Below, one piece after another: positions 43,934 to 54,044 of a stretch of DNA of 64,000 nucleotides (the stretch's first letter is position 1; each line of letters begins with the position of its first letter). The translations under genes and the position numbers were made by a program. Source of the stretch: an uncultured Collinsella sp. (lineage in GTDB: Bacteria; Actinomycetota; Coriobacteriia; Coriobacteriales; Coriobacteriaceae); assembly GCA_959606065.1 (NCBI GenBank), contig CAUHHV010000008.1, forward strand, positions 22,976 to 86,975, read 5' to 3'. A model generated the notes under the pieces. That model was not told the origin of the DNA and did no database searches. It saw only the letters and a list, made by a program, of their open reading frames with translations.

Positions 43934-44668
43934 TTACGCAAGCCCCAGGTGCGACTTGACCTCGGCGGCACGACGACGGGACACCGGCACCGTCGAGCTC
44001 ACGCGGTCGAGCCTGAGCTCCATCAACCCCGTGGAGCCAATCTCAACATTGTGCACGTCTTCCAAATTGACCAGATAGCTGCGATGAACGCGAATAAAGC
44101 CCTCGGAGCCCAAGCGACGTTCGAGCGAAGAGATCGACTCATTGATCAGATATGTTCCCTCGGCGCAGACGGCGTTGCAAAAATCGGCACGCGCCTCAAA
44201 GTAGCAGACATCCGCCACGGGGATGAACACCTTTTTGCCCCCGCGATCCACCGTCAGACGCAAGGGCTGGCGCGGAGCATGGACGACACGACGAACGCCC
44301 AGGGCGGCCTCGATCTTATCGAGCGCCTTTGACAGGCGGGCATCCTCGACCGGCTTGACGACGTAATCAATGGCATCGAGGTTATAGGCATCGGCCGCAT
44401 ACTCGGCAAATGCCGTCACAAACACCACGACCGGCGGCGTTTTTAGGTTCTGCAGCGTCTCGGCAAGCTCGATTCCCGAGCGGCCGGGCATCGTGATATC
44501 CAAAAACAGCACGTCGGGCTTGTTCGACAGAATCGACTCCACGGCCTCGGTGACATTGCCCGCCTCGGCAATCTGTCCCACACGTGCATCCTTTTCCAGC
44601 AGATAACGTAGCTCAGCCCTAATAGGAGGCTCGTCATCAACCACCAAGATGTTCCATCCCTCGGACAT
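43934..44668 (-). CDS. LytTR response regulator 2
   Basis: 244 residues; Asp57 (VLFLDITMPG) in the receiver and a LytTR domain (VFIPVADVCYFEARADFCNA, FIRVHRSYLVNLEDV). Clearly paralogous to regulator 1. It follows its kinase by 40 bases. Confidence 0.92.
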   Translation of the reverse strand: MSEGWNILVVDDEPPIRAELRYLLEKDARVGQIAEAGNVTEAVESILSNKPDVLFLDITMPGRSGIELAETLQNLKTPPVVVFVTAFAEYAADAYNLDAIDYVVKPVEDARLSKALDKIEAALGVRRVVHAPRQPLRLTVDRGGKKVFIPVADVCYFEARADFCNAVCAEGTYLINESISSLERRLGSEGFIRVHRSYLVNLEDVHNVEIGSTGLMELRLDRVSSTVPVSRRRAAEVKSHLGLA

Positions 44669-44708
44669 ATGCGCTTCCCCTCTTTTTTTCTCTCAATCCA
44701 ACCGCGCG

Positions 44709-46100
44709 CTACACCTTCATCGGCGCCGGCTCATGCGGCTCGCCGTTCAGCTCGACGATGACCTGCGTTCCCACGCCCTCCTGGGACTTCACGCGCATGC
44801 CAGAATCTTCTCCGTAAAAGAAATGGATGCGCTGAAGCACGTTGAAGAGCGCCAGGCCGCAGCCTCGCTTGATGGAGCCGTCGGCGGTAATGCTCTCGGG
44901 CTCCTCTCGGCGATGCTGCTCAAACAGATGCGCGCAGACTTCTTCGCTCATACCGATGCCGTCATCTTCGACGATGATCTCCAAGCCGTCATCGGTCTCA
45001 AAAGCCCTAACATGAATAGAAAGCGGCTCGGTCTCGCGCTGCGCATGCTTGATGCAGTTTTCGAGCAGCGGCTGCAAGATAAACGGCGGCACCATGCTGT
45101 CGCGCACCTCAAAGTCGATATCGACCGAGACGCGCAGACGGCCGTCGCCATACCGGGCCTGCATAAGGTTGATGTAACGAGTGCCCTGTTCCACCTCGTG
45201 CTCGAGCGTTGTGAGGGTATCGGAATCGGACAGTGTCTGACGGTAGTAATTGGAAAAGTCGATGAGCAGCGACCTGGCCTTGTCCGGCTCGGTACGCACG
45301 AGCGACACGATGGTGCTGATGGTGTTAAACAGAAAATGAGGATCGACCTGCGATTGCAAGGCGCGCAGCTCCACGCGGGCTGTGAGCTCGTCCTGGCGCT
45401 CGAGCTCAAAGCTGGCGAGCTGCGTGGAGATGAGATCGGCAAAACCCGAGGCCAACGCCGTCTGGCGCATATCGATGCTGCTCAGGCGGGGATAATACAG
45501 CTCGAGCGTACCCACGCAATGCCCGCGCACGGTAAGCGGCGCGACAATGCCGGCGCGCAGGCGGGGAAAATAGCCGTCCGTCTCATTGGAGGCGTCGCGC
45601 GAAAATACACTCTGCTCGCCGGACTCGATCACGTTGAGCGTGGTCTTGAGTACAACCGGCGTGCCGGCAGGGCACTTTGCCGAGTCCTCGCCCCAGCTTG
45701 CCAACACCTGTTTGCCATCGGTAAAGCAGATGGCAGAGGCGATGGTCTCGGACAGGATAATTTTAGAGGCGCCCAGGGCCGCTTCGGGCGTAAGGCCGCG
45801 CGACGTGTAGGCGAATATTTTTGATGCGATGGCGAGCGTACGGTCGGTTGCGCTCGATGTGAGGTCGTCGGGGACCACAAAGACATACGAGAAGAAGAAG
45901 CACAGCATGACCAGACCGGCAATAACGACAACGCCCGGAACGGGATTGGGATTATCGGTTAAATCCCAGATAAGCAGCAGGATAAGCGCCGGAACGACAA
46001 TACCGAGCAGGATGGCCTGAACAACATGCTGGGCCGTACGAAAGACCTTGGTAGAGTTGTAGCTCTTGCCCAGAATCAGCCTGTTTAAATCCACCGTCAT
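44709..46100 (-). CDS. LytS-type sensor histidine kinase 2
   Basis: 463 residues. Two membrane helices (30-46, 56-75), a GAF-like sensor, HisK with His255 (QVDPHFLFNT) and an ATPase domain (VEDDGIGMSEE). The order kinase then regulator and the general build match system 1, pointing to duplication and divergence. Cysteines at 125 and 143 in the sensor part are possible redox or ligand contacts. Confidence 0.92.
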   Translation of the reverse strand: MTVDLNRLILGKSYNSTKVFRTAQHVVQAILLGIVVPALILLLIWDLTDNPNPVPGVVVIAGLVMLCFFFSYVFVVPDDLTSSATDRTLAIASKIFAYTSRGLTPEAALGASKIILSETIASAICFTDGKQVLASWGEDSAKCPAGTPVVLKTTLNVIESGEQSVFSRDASNETDGYFPRLRAGIVAPLTVRGHCVGTLELYYPRLSSIDMRQTALASGFADLISTQLASFELERQDELTARVELRALQSQVDPHFLFNTISTIVSLVRTEPDKARSLLIDFSNYYRQTLSDSDTLTTLEHEVEQGTRYINLMQARYGDGRLRVSVDIDFEVRDSMVPPFILQPLLENCIKHAQRETEPLSIHVRAFETDDGLEIIVEDDGIGMSEEVCAHLFEQHRREEPESITADGSIKRGCGLALFNVLQRIHFFYGEDSGMRVKSQEGVGTQVIVELNGEPHEPAPMKV

Positions 46101-46211
46101 CCCCTCTTGTCCTTAGCACCCATAGCAATAAAGAGGGCCGCAAGCGACCCTCTCCATTGCATTATGCAATCAAAAACTGTGTTTTACATCAAGCCATCGA
46201 CAAACGGTATC

Positions 46212-47489
46212 TTAGGCGCTGTATTTGTTAGCCTCACCAAAAGTGCCAGCCTCGATGATCCAGCCATCCTTCATGATGACGTCCATGTTGTCGGTGTTGA
46301 GCACGTGGATGTCGGCGGCGACGTCACCGTTGACAACCAGCAGGTCGGCGCACTTGCCGGCCTCGATGGAACCGGTCTCGTCCTCGATGTGGCACATCTT
46401 GGCACCGTTGAGGGTGGCGCAGGTGATGGTCTCGACCGGAGTGAAGCCGATCTTGTCGACGAACTCGTACATCTCCTCGATGGAGCAGGTGCCGTACGGG
46501 GTGACGAAGGAGAAGGAGTCGGAGCCGATCGTCATGACGACGCCGCGCTTCTTGGCCTCGCGCAGGCAGTCGTAGTTGCGCTGCAGCTCCTTCTCGACCA
46601 GGGTGCCCTCGTACTTGTCGTGCAGCTCGGGGACGTAGACGGGCGGATAGGTGGCGTACCAGGTGGGCAGGAAGGCGATCGTCGGGGTGAAGAAGGTGCC
46701 CTGCTCGGCCATGAGGTCCATGGTGCGCTCATCGATATCGAAGCCGTGAATCAGCTGCTCGCAGCCAAAGCGAACGGAGTCGTAGGCGGCGGCGTGATTG
46801 TTGTAGCAGTGACTCCACACGGGGATGCCGACCATCTTTGCCTCTTCGACCACGGCCTGGATCTCCTCGGAGCAATAGTGCTGGTCGCGACCGGAATCCC
46901 AACGCCAGATGCCGCCACCGGTAGCCCAGATCTTGATGGCATCGGGGTTCTCGCGCAGGCGACGACGGACGGCCTTGCGCAGATCCCAAGGACCATCGAC
47001 CTGGTCGCCCCAGGGATGGGATTCCTTGTTGAGCTCCTGGGTGCAGTGGTGGGAGTCACCGTGGCCGGCAACGCGGCAGAAGCCCAGACCGGTGGCCAGA
47101 ACGCGCGGGCCCTTGAAGACGCCCTTGTCGATGCAGTCGCGGATCTGGATACCAAAGCGGCCGATCTCGCAGACGGTGGTGAGGCCGTGGGTGAGGCAGT
47201 CGTAGGCCTGCTTGACGGCGACGGCCTGCTTCTCGAGGAGCGGCTGCATAACCCAATCGGTGTCATCGTCGGTCAGGTTGCCCGAGAAGTGCAGGTGGGT
47301 GTCGATCAGACCGGGAAGGACGGTCTTGCCGGCGGCGTCGATAACCTCAACGCCCTCGGGAAGGTCCTGCATAGTGCCGGCGTACTCGATCTTGCCGTTG
47401 TCGTCGACGAGAACGAGGGAGTTCTCGACCGGCTCGGCACCGGTACCGTCGATGAGCTTGCCGCCAACGATTGCATACTTAGTGGACAT
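46212..47489 (-). CDS. Amidohydrolase (Xaa-Pro dipeptidase/imidazolonepropionase-like)
   Basis: 425 residues. A binuclear metal TIM barrel: His65 and His67 (DTHLHF), carboxylated Lys186 (AIKIWAT), His227 (WSHCYN), His248 (LIHGFD) and Asp324 (IGSDSF). The group hydrolyses cyclic amides or N-acyl/prolyl dipeptides. It follows an APC permease in what looks like one operon (131-base gap), so it may act on the imported amino-acid derivative. Confidence 0.87.
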   Translation of the reverse strand: MSTKYAIVGGKLIDGTGAEPVENSLVLVDDNGKIEYAGTMQDLPEGVEVIDAAGKTVLPGLIDTHLHFSGNLTDDDTDWVMQPLLEKQAVAVKQAYDCLTHGLTTVCEIGRFGIQIRDCIDKGVFKGPRVLATGLGFCRVAGHGDSHHCTQELNKESHPWGDQVDGPWDLRKAVRRRLRENPDAIKIWATGGGIWRWDSGRDQHYCSEEIQAVVEEAKMVGIPVWSHCYNNHAAAYDSVRFGCEQLIHGFDIDERTMDLMAEQGTFFTPTIAFLPTWYATYPPVYVPELHDKYEGTLVEKELQRNYDCLREAKKRGVVMTIGSDSFSFVTPYGTCSIEEMYEFVDKIGFTPVETITCATLNGAKMCHIEDETGSIEAGKCADLLVVNGDVAADIHVLNTDNMDVIMKDGWIIEAGTFGEANKYSA

Positions 47490-47620
47490 GGTTCCTCCTT
47501 ATGGATCCATATAGTGGGCGAGGCCGTGTTGGGTTAAGGCCTCACAAAGCTACCCAAGTGGTGCCGGGTTCGGTGCGCGGGAGAGAGGATTCCGCGCACC
47601 CGATCCGCCCCGGCCAGGCG

Positions 47621-49072
47621 TTACTTTTTGCGGGAATTGGTGAAAGCCATGAGGGCCAGGCCAATGGCCAGCCAGCCGATCACGATGCTCCACTCCACCA
47701 TGTTGAGGGAGGCGGGAGAGAACGGGATCACGAGCAAGCCGATGATGACGGCGCAGGCAGCGACAGCGAGGCAGATGCCAAACTTGCCGCCGGGCACCTC
47801 GTAGGGACGAGGCAGGTCGGGCTCGGTGAAGCGCATGCGCAGGCAAGCGAGGGCGACCATGCCGCAGGAGAAGATGAAGGCGAGAGCCGACACGTTGGTC
47901 AGAGGGATGAGCATGTTCTTGCCCAGGAACGGACCGACGACGGTGATGACGCCCAGAACGACGCAGGCGAGCTTGGGAGCGCCGGACTTGGGATCGACCT
48001 CGGCGAACTTCTCGGGCAGCTGGCCCTTGCGGCCCATGGCGAGCATGATGCGGCTCGTGGCGCCGTAGAAGGAGTTCATCGGGCCCATGGGTCCAAGCGT
48101 GGCGATGACGAGCATGGCCAGGTACAGGAGCATGTTGATGCCCTTGAGGCAGGCCAGCGCGGGAACCGGGCTCTTAACAAACTCATGCCAGTCGAGGATG
48201 GTGCCGAACGAGTAGATGCAGACCATGTAGAAGCCGCCGGCGGCCAGCAGGGCCAGGGAGATGATCTTGCCGAACTTGTTCCAGTTGAGGCCCTCGGCTG
48301 CTTCCTCAGCCTGCTGAGGAATAGTATCGAAGCCGGCGTAGAAGAACGGGGTCAAAACCAGGACCGACACGATGCCGGCGAACAGGCTGGTGCCCTCGGT
48401 AGCGGGCTTGCCGCCGCCAGCACCGGTGACCTGGGAGAACACGGGCATGGCGTGTTCCGGCGAACCGGTGAACAGCGAGACACCCATGGCGAGCAGCATG
48501 CCGCAGAGCAGAGCCTTGGTCAGGAAGGCCTGGAGCTTGGCGGCCGAGCTGGCACCGCGGAAGTTGAGGAAGATGACGTAGACTGCAAAGCCGAGCGCGA
48601 TTAGCGTCGGGAACAAGTAAACGTCGGCGCCCAAGATGGTGTAGAGCTTGACGGCGCGCAGCCACTCAAGACCGGGCAGGCTGCCGAACATCTCGGACAC
48701 GAGGGTCGAGATAGCGATTGCCTCCCACGGGCACAGGATGCCGTTGCCCAGGGCCAGAAGCCAACCGGTGATGTAGCTCAGCGTACGGCCAAAGCTACGG
48801 TCGACATACTCGACGATGCCGCCCGAGATGGGGATAGCAGCCGTGAGCTCACCGAAAACAGCTCCGACGGGCACGAGGAAGATTGCACCCAAGAGGAATG
48901 CGATCATAGCGGGAACGGGACCACCGCCCACGACCATCCAGTCGCCGACCTGCAGGACCCAGCCAGTTCCGATGATGGCACCGAAACCGATGGTGAAGAA
49001 GTTCCAGAGCGAAAGCGTTTTCTTCATGCCACCGTTACCTTCGACTGCAACTTCTGCGTTCTTGTCCGCCAT
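47621..49072 (-). CDS. APC-family amino-acid permease
   Basis: 483 residues, twelve membrane helices. SLWNFFTIGFGAIIGTGWV is the first-helix substrate-binding motif of the family, and FFYAGFDTIPQQAEEA matches helix 6-7. It probably imports an amino acid or amine used by the downstream amidohydrolase. The start has AGGAGGGGAACA upstream. Confidence 0.9.
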   Translation of the reverse strand: MADKNAEVAVEGNGGMKKTLSLWNFFTIGFGAIIGTGWVLQVGDWMVVGGGPVPAMIAFLLGAIFLVPVGAVFGELTAAIPISGGIVEYVDRSFGRTLSYITGWLLALGNGILCPWEAIAISTLVSEMFGSLPGLEWLRAVKLYTILGADVYLFPTLIALGFAVYVIFLNFRGASSAAKLQAFLTKALLCGMLLAMGVSLFTGSPEHAMPVFSQVTGAGGGKPATEGTSLFAGIVSVLVLTPFFYAGFDTIPQQAEEAAEGLNWNKFGKIISLALLAAGGFYMVCIYSFGTILDWHEFVKSPVPALACLKGINMLLYLAMLVIATLGPMGPMNSFYGATSRIMLAMGRKGQLPEKFAEVDPKSGAPKLACVVLGVITVVGPFLGKNMLIPLTNVSALAFIFSCGMVALACLRMRFTEPDLPRPYEVPGGKFGICLAVAACAVIIGLLVIPFSPASLNMVEWSIVIGWLAIGLALMAFTNSRKK

Positions 49073-49428
49073 TGTTCCCCTCCTTTCCTTATTGACGCCT
49101 CTTTGACGTCACCCTTTGCGCGGTCTGTTTTGCCGCGCGCTTTTATTTCGTGGCTTTACAATACGGCCTTGGCACAGCAGCGCCGCTTGTGGCTCGACCG
49201 AAGGCAGAACTGCAAAACGAGCGGCGCCGTTTTTGGGACGAACGGCGGAAGACGTCATTCGTCTTGGACGCTTTCATCTTGTCTGCTTTTGAAGACCTGT
49301 TGCCGTGACGCTTGGCGCGCGGCGCGGCAACGTTCATACCATTTGTCAGGCTTTTGGCGCACATGCCCATGTGTCGTGCATCTTTTTATGTAGGATAGAC
49401 AAGTTACACATGAGGCAAGGTGATTCGA
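49073..49428. other. Divergent gap without a gene
   Basis: Two hairpins are visible: GCGCGG/CCGCGC followed by TTTT on the plus strand (49118-49144), and GCGCCGCT/AGCGGCGC with a 32-base loop (49180-49227). Both fall in the probable leader of the APC permease. No riboswitch is recognised. Confidence 0.5.
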
Positions 49429-50429
49429 ATGGCATACGGATACAATGACGGCGACCAACGGCCACAAAGCGTGCGCCTTGCCGGCCGCACCACGCCAACG
49501 CCCAGAAGCACCTCCGACAACGACAGCCCGCAGCGCCCCCAAGAGCAGCTCGGGGCTTCTTCGCGGCAACAAAGCCGTACCGTGCAGCAGTCAGACCGCA
49601 TGAGTACGAGCACACGCCAACGCCAGACCGACACATCGCAGCCACGCCGCTACGATCGCCGTAAGACCGACTACTACGTTAAGCGCTCCTTTTCGCGACC
49701 TCAACGCGATCGCGGCAATTCCGCCCCTCACCCCGCGTCGCATACCACAAGCCACGTGCTTCCGGCCCGCCGCCTACGCCTTGCGCTTTGCTCCATTGCC
49801 GCCTGCCTCGTCTTTGTGTTTTTGGGATCCTGTATCTCCCACGGATCAGCCGGTCTTGAGCCCACTGCCGAGGACAAGCTGCTTAAAGCTCCCGTCGCAC
49901 CCGGCTACTCATTTGCTTTTTCGACCCCGCGCTCGCAGTGGAGTGCCGGCACCATGCCCCACATCTACCAAATTGACCCCGCATGGTCGGAGCTGCCCTA
50001 TGCCGGTGGCACTATTCGCGAAAACGCTTGCGGTCCCACTTGCCTCACCATGGTCTATATCTTTAAGACCGGCCCGCCGATATGACGCCGGTCGATATGT
50101 GCGCCCTTTCCGAGGCGGGCAACTATGCCCCCACCGGCGCCACCGAATGGTCATTTATGACGCGCGGCGCATGGCAGCTGGGCCTTAACGCAACGGAGCT
50201 CCATATCGATCGCAGCTCCATCACCCAGGCGCTGCGCTCGGGTGCGCCCATCATCGCATCGGTTCGCCCCGGCACCTTTACCAGCGTTGGACACTATATC
50301 GTGCTCTGGGGCATCGACGATGCCGATCAGGTGGGAGTCTACGACCCCAACTCGCAAAGCCGCAGCGCTCGCCGCTGGGGCGTCGTAGAAGTCCTCAACG
50401 AAATCGAAGCCATGTGGGCCTACTACTAG
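49429..50429 (+). pseudogene. C39-like cysteine peptidase gene split by a frameshift
   Basis: The first frame (49429 to the stop at 50083) gives a polar N-terminus, one membrane helix (LALCSIAACLVFVFLGSCI) and then YQIDPAWSELPYAGGT with the catalytic-Cys motif NACGPTCLTMV. The second frame (about 50070-50429) continues with DMTPVDMCALSEAGNYAPTG and the His region SVGHYIVLWGIDD and YDPNS. Together they form one C39-like domain, so a one-base change near 50067-50081 breaks it. The start has AAGGTGA upstream. It could be a real mutation or a sequence error. Confidence 0.8.
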
Positions 50430-50741
50430 TCATTGGGCACTCATTGGGGACAGACTTAAATGGGTGGCCCCAGACTGCCCGGAACTGCCGGCACGGAAGG
50501 CGCATCCCGCTTTGAAGTTCGATAGCGGGATGCGCTTTCCGTTAGCGGCCTGCTTGGGAAACTGAGAGCCACTTTTCGGCATATTTCCGGGATGCATTTT
50601 CCGTTTGAGGGCCTCAAGGGAAACCGCGTCCCATGTTGGAAGCTCATTCTGGGATGCGCTTTCCGCAGTTGATCGATGCGGGCTTTAAGGACTATCCCAA
50701 GCTGCCGGCGGAAAAGGAATGTCCCCAAGTGCCGGATTTCC
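50430..50741. repeat. Composite repeat block between convergent genes
   Basis: It contains a half-REP (CATTGGGGACAGACTTAAAT at about 50443), three copies of GGGATGCGCTTTCC or GGGATGCATTTTCC (near 50523, 50589, 50651), and a 55-base block at 50685-50739 that recurs at 56643-56697. No reading frame. It looks like a site of repeated insertion and decay. Confidence 0.65.
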
Positions 50742-50799
50742 GCAGTCATTGGGGACAGACTTAAATGAGTAGTCGTTTAAGTCTGTCCCCAACGACTGC
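50742..50799. repeat. REP palindrome, CATTGGGGACAGACTTAAA type
   Basis: GCAGTCATTGGGGACAGACT and its near-exact complement enclose AATGAGTAGTCGTT, with one mismatch in the arms. Confidence 0.88.
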
Positions 50800-50838
50800 C
50801 CACAGAATGAGGGTCTCATCGGGGACTAGGTAAATAGC

Positions 50839-50871
50839 AAAAGCCCCCGCGGCCGAAACGGGCCGCGGGGG
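50839..50871 (-). terminator. Terminator of the cellobiose-type operon
   Basis: CCCCCGCGGCC/GGCCGCGGGGG stem with TTTT on the minus strand, 18 bases after the glucosidase stop. Confidence 0.85.
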
Positions 50872-50889
50872 GCAGCAGACTTGCAAGGG

Positions 50890-52344
50890 TTAACTCAAGT
50901 CCTCGCCATTTGATGCAATGACCTTTTGATACCAGCAGAAGCTGTCCTTTCGGTAGCGATCGAACGTGCCTTTGCCCGCATCATCGGCATCGACATAAAC
51001 AAAGCCATAGCGCTTCTTCATCTGCCCCGTCGAGGCCGATACCAGATCGATACAGCCCCACGGCGTGTATCCCATCAGGTCAACACCGTCCTCGACAATT
51101 GCATCGCGTAGCGCAAGAATATGCCTGCGCAGGTAATCAATATGATACGCATCGTGGACTTTGCCGTCTTCCAGCGCATCGAGTCCGCCCACACCGTTCT
51201 CGGCGATAAAGAGCGGAAGATGGTAACGATCGTGGTAGCCGGCAAGCGTCACGCGCAAACCCAGCGCATCGATCTGCCATTTCCAGGCAGTCTCTTTATC
51301 CTTGAGGTACGGATTGCGCAGCGTCGGGAACACGTTGCCCTCCGCCTTCTCAGCGATCACCTGGTCATCGGCGCACACCAAGCGCGAGCAATAGTACGAG
51401 AACGAAATGAAGTCGACGGTATGCTCGGCCAGATACTCCGTATCGCCCGGCTCAAAGGGCACGTGAACACCCTCTTTCTCGAGCGCACGCAGCTTCCAAG
51501 TAGGATAGGCGCCCGCAGCCATCACGTCAGTGTAGAAGTAGCGGCCGCGGTCCTCCTCATACGCAAGCCATACGTCCTCGGGCGCACAACGGTACGGATA
51601 GGTCGCACCGGCAGCGATCATGCAACCCACCTTGTTTGCGGGATCGATCTTGTGCAGGATCTCGACAGCGCGAGCGCTCGCCATAAACATATGGTGCGAG
51701 AACGCCGCGGTCACGGCTGCACGGTCACGCTCATCCTCGAGCGTGACGCCCGCGTTGAGATAGGACAGCGCCACGCTGTTGATCTCGTTGAAGGTGAGCC
51801 AATAACGCACGAGGCCCTGGTACGCACGTCCGACGGTCTCGACGTAGTGCGCATACCGCTCGATCATCTCTCGGCTTTGCCATCCACCATAACGCTCGAC
51901 CAGAGCCAACGGATAGTCGTAGTGCGACAGCGTCACGAGCGGCTCGATTCCGTGCTCGCGCAGCGCCTCGAATACCTGACGGTAAAACTCCAAGCCCTCA
52001 CCGTTGGGCTCGGCCTCCATCCCTGTGGGAAAAATACGGCTCCAACAAATTGAAAGACGCAGGCACTTAAAGCCCATCTCAGCAAAGAGCTCGACGTCCT
52101 CGCGCCAATGATGGAAGAAGTCGTTGCCCCAACGGCATGGATACAGCCTGTCCGGATCATCCACGGACTTTTGCCTGCCAAACATCACATCCCAGCGGTC
52201 GGGACCCTGTGGAATCAGGTCGGAGTGCGACATACCGCGGCCGCCCTCGTTCCAGCCCCCTTCGGCCTGGTTGGCAGCGAGCGCGCCGCCCCACAAAAAG
52301 CCCTCGGGCATACCGGCAGCAGACGTTCTGTCAAAGTAACCCAT
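50890..52344 (-). CDS. 6-phospho-beta-glucosidase (GH1)
   Basis: 484 residues. The retaining GH1 pair is Glu187 (LTFNEIN, acid/base) and Glu382 (FIAENGVGG, nucleophile). SASTGQMKKRYGFVYVD carries the Ser-Lys-Tyr pattern that binds the 6-phosphate. It hydrolyses phosphorylated cellobiose-like sugars delivered by the EIIC gene one base upstream. Last gene of the PRD regulator/EIIA/EIIB/EIIC group. Confidence 0.93.
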   Translation of the reverse strand: MGYFDRTSAAGMPEGFLWGGALAANQAEGGWNEGGRGMSHSDLIPQGPDRWDVMFGRQKSVDDPDRLYPCRWGNDFFHHWREDVELFAEMGFKCLRLSICWSRIFPTGMEAEPNGEGLEFYRQVFEALREHGIEPLVTLSHYDYPLALVERYGGWQSREMIERYAHYVETVGRAYQGLVRYWLTFNEINSVALSYLNAGVTLEDERDRAAVTAAFSHHMFMASARAVEILHKIDPANKVGCMIAAGATYPYRCAPEDVWLAYEEDRGRYFYTDVMAAGAYPTWKLRALEKEGVHVPFEPGDTEYLAEHTVDFISFSYYCSRLVCADDQVIAEKAEGNVFPTLRNPYLKDKETAWKWQIDALGLRVTLAGYHDRYHLPLFIAENGVGGLDALEDGKVHDAYHIDYLRRHILALRDAIVEDGVDLMGYTPWGCIDLVSASTGQMKKRYGFVYVDADDAGKGTFDRYRKDSFCWYQKVIASNGEDLS

Positions 52345-52345
52345 G

Positions 52346-53695
52346 CTACTCAGTATCCTTGGCAGAAGCTGCCGCGGCGTTCTCCTGCTCCTGTGCCAGG
52401 AGCTGGTTGTCGTACACCTTAAAGAACGGGTACCAGACCACAGCCATGACCACGATCAAAACGATCGTAAATACCCAGATACGCGGGTCGAGGCACTGGA
52501 TAAAGCCCTGAACGAAGATGGGGAACGTGCCGCTCACCAAGATGTAGAAGTTAGAGACAAGACCCAGTGAGATTGCACCCCAATACAGCAGGGCCGAAAT
52601 CATACCGCCCAGCACAAACGGAATCATGAGGATCGGGTTGAAGATGATGGGTGCGCCAAAGATCGCGGGCTCGGAGATACGGAAGAAGCTCGGCACGATC
52701 GATGCCTTGCCAAATGCCTTGAGCTGCTGCGACTTTGCCTTAAACGCGCAGAGCGCCACAAAAGAGAACGTATTGCCCGTGCCGCCGATGAGGTTGATGA
52801 CCATCGACATGAGTACCGGGTGGAACTCAAGCGGCTGCCCAGCAGCGTAGAGCGAGGCGTTGGCAGCAAAGGCGGCAAGCGTGACCGGGGCGGTGATGGG
52901 CATCACGATCATGTTGCCGTGGACGCCAAAGCACCAAAACAGCAGCGTCATGAAGCAGATAAGCAGTGCGCCGGGCACAGAGTCAACTGCGACGGAAAGC
53001 GGGGCAGCGAGCAGCTTCTCGATAACCGAGGGGATGGACAGCGTGGGATCGATCATCTGGATCAGCAGGTTGCCGCCAAAGAAGATGAGGATGTTGGCGA
53101 GCATAGGTACGATGGCGCCAAAGGTTTCGGACAAAAACGGCGGCACGCCATCGGGCATCTTGATGGTGATGCCCTTGGTCTGGCAGAAGCGCGTGACCTC
53201 GACGGAGACCAAGGCAACGATGATGGCGGTAAACAGGCCCTGCGCACCCAGATAGGTGCAGGGGACCGCCTGGAGCACGGACTCGTCAGCAAGCTGGTAG
53301 TAGGACGACGGCGCCGCGGCGATCAGGAACATCACCAGCGAGGTCATGCCGGCGTTAAGCTTGGGCATCTTGTAGGTGCCCGCCAGGTTATAGGCGATTG
53401 CGAACGTCACGATCACCGACAGTATGCCCATCGTCATATTGAAGGGGATGAGCAGCGTGAGCTTATTGGCCGTCGCAAAATCGAGCCAAGGGCCAAAGAC
53501 GGACCAGAACCCGCCCTGCGCCACCAGGTCGGCCGTGACCGGCGGGTTGGCGAGGATCATAAAGACGGCAGATACCAAGATGAAGCTGATCGCGCTCATA
53601 AAGCCCTTTTGCATGGAGGCAAAGTGGCGCTCGGTGCCGCAGAAATTGGCGATAGGGGTCAGTTTTTCCTGAAGCAGGGTCATGAACTTTTCCAT
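52346..53695 (-). CDS. PTS lactose/cellobiose-class EIIC
   Basis: 449 residues, about ten membrane helices. MQKGFMSAISFILVSAVFMI at the start and GGTGNTFSFV plus RISEPAIFGAPIIFNPILMI are the substrate-channel signatures of the class. Its stop lies one base before the glucosidase start, indicating tight cotranslation. Confidence 0.93.
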   Translation of the reverse strand: MEKFMTLLQEKLTPIANFCGTERHFASMQKGFMSAISFILVSAVFMILANPPVTADLVAQGGFWSVFGPWLDFATANKLTLLIPFNMTMGILSVIVTFAIAYNLAGTYKMPKLNAGMTSLVMFLIAAAPSSYYQLADESVLQAVPCTYLGAQGLFTAIIVALVSVEVTRFCQTKGITIKMPDGVPPFLSETFGAIVPMLANILIFFGGNLLIQMIDPTLSIPSVIEKLLAAPLSVAVDSVPGALLICFMTLLFWCFGVHGNMIVMPITAPVTLAAFAANASLYAAGQPLEFHPVLMSMVINLIGGTGNTFSFVALCAFKAKSQQLKAFGKASIVPSFFRISEPAIFGAPIIFNPILMIPFVLGGMISALLYWGAISLGLVSNFYILVSGTFPIFVQGFIQCLDPRIWVFTIVLIVVMAVVWYPFFKVYDNQLLAQEQENAAAASAKDTE

Positions 53696-53704
53696 GGTTG
53701 CCTC

Positions 53705-53998
53705 CTAACCCAACAGCGACTGGGCGAGTGCCAGCACGTTGGCGGCGTTGCCCATGCCGTAGTCCTGTGCGGGGATGACCGCGGTCGGCTTACCGCTCCC
53801 CTGCTTGACGGTGTTGAGCTGGTAGGACACCTGCGGCCCCAAGAGCAGCACGTCATAATTGGCGCACGTCTCCTGATACTCGCCGATACCCACCGCATCG
53901 ATATCGAGCTCGATGCCGTTTTGCTCCGCATATTTCTCGAGTTTCTTCATCAGAATGCTTGTAGACAGACCAGCTGCGCAAACAAGAAGGATCTTCAT
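53705..53998 (-). CDS. PTS cellobiose-class EIIB
   Basis: 97 residues from the ATG at 53998. Phosphocysteine is Cys7 in MKILLVCAAGLSTSILMKKL. It passes phosphate from EIIA to the sugar at EIIC, which begins 9 bases after its stop. Confidence 0.92.
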   Translation of the reverse strand: MKILLVCAAGLSTSILMKKLEKYAEQNGIELDIDAVGIGEYQETCANYDVLLLGPQVSYQLNTVKQGSGKPTAVIPAQDYGMGNAANVLALAQSLLG

Positions 53999-54044
53999 AA
54001 GGGATTCCCTTCGCATTGATTGGTTGGATAGTCACCGCACGCCG

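Noticed and set aside
49103..49393. 96-codon plus-strand frame before the C39-like gene
   Set aside because: No ribosome site, no domain, unusual composition; it spans hairpins of the permease leader.
50067..50083. Programmed frameshift in the C39-like gene
   Set aside because: No slippery heptamer or downstream pseudoknot is evident. A simple mutation or sequence error is more likely.
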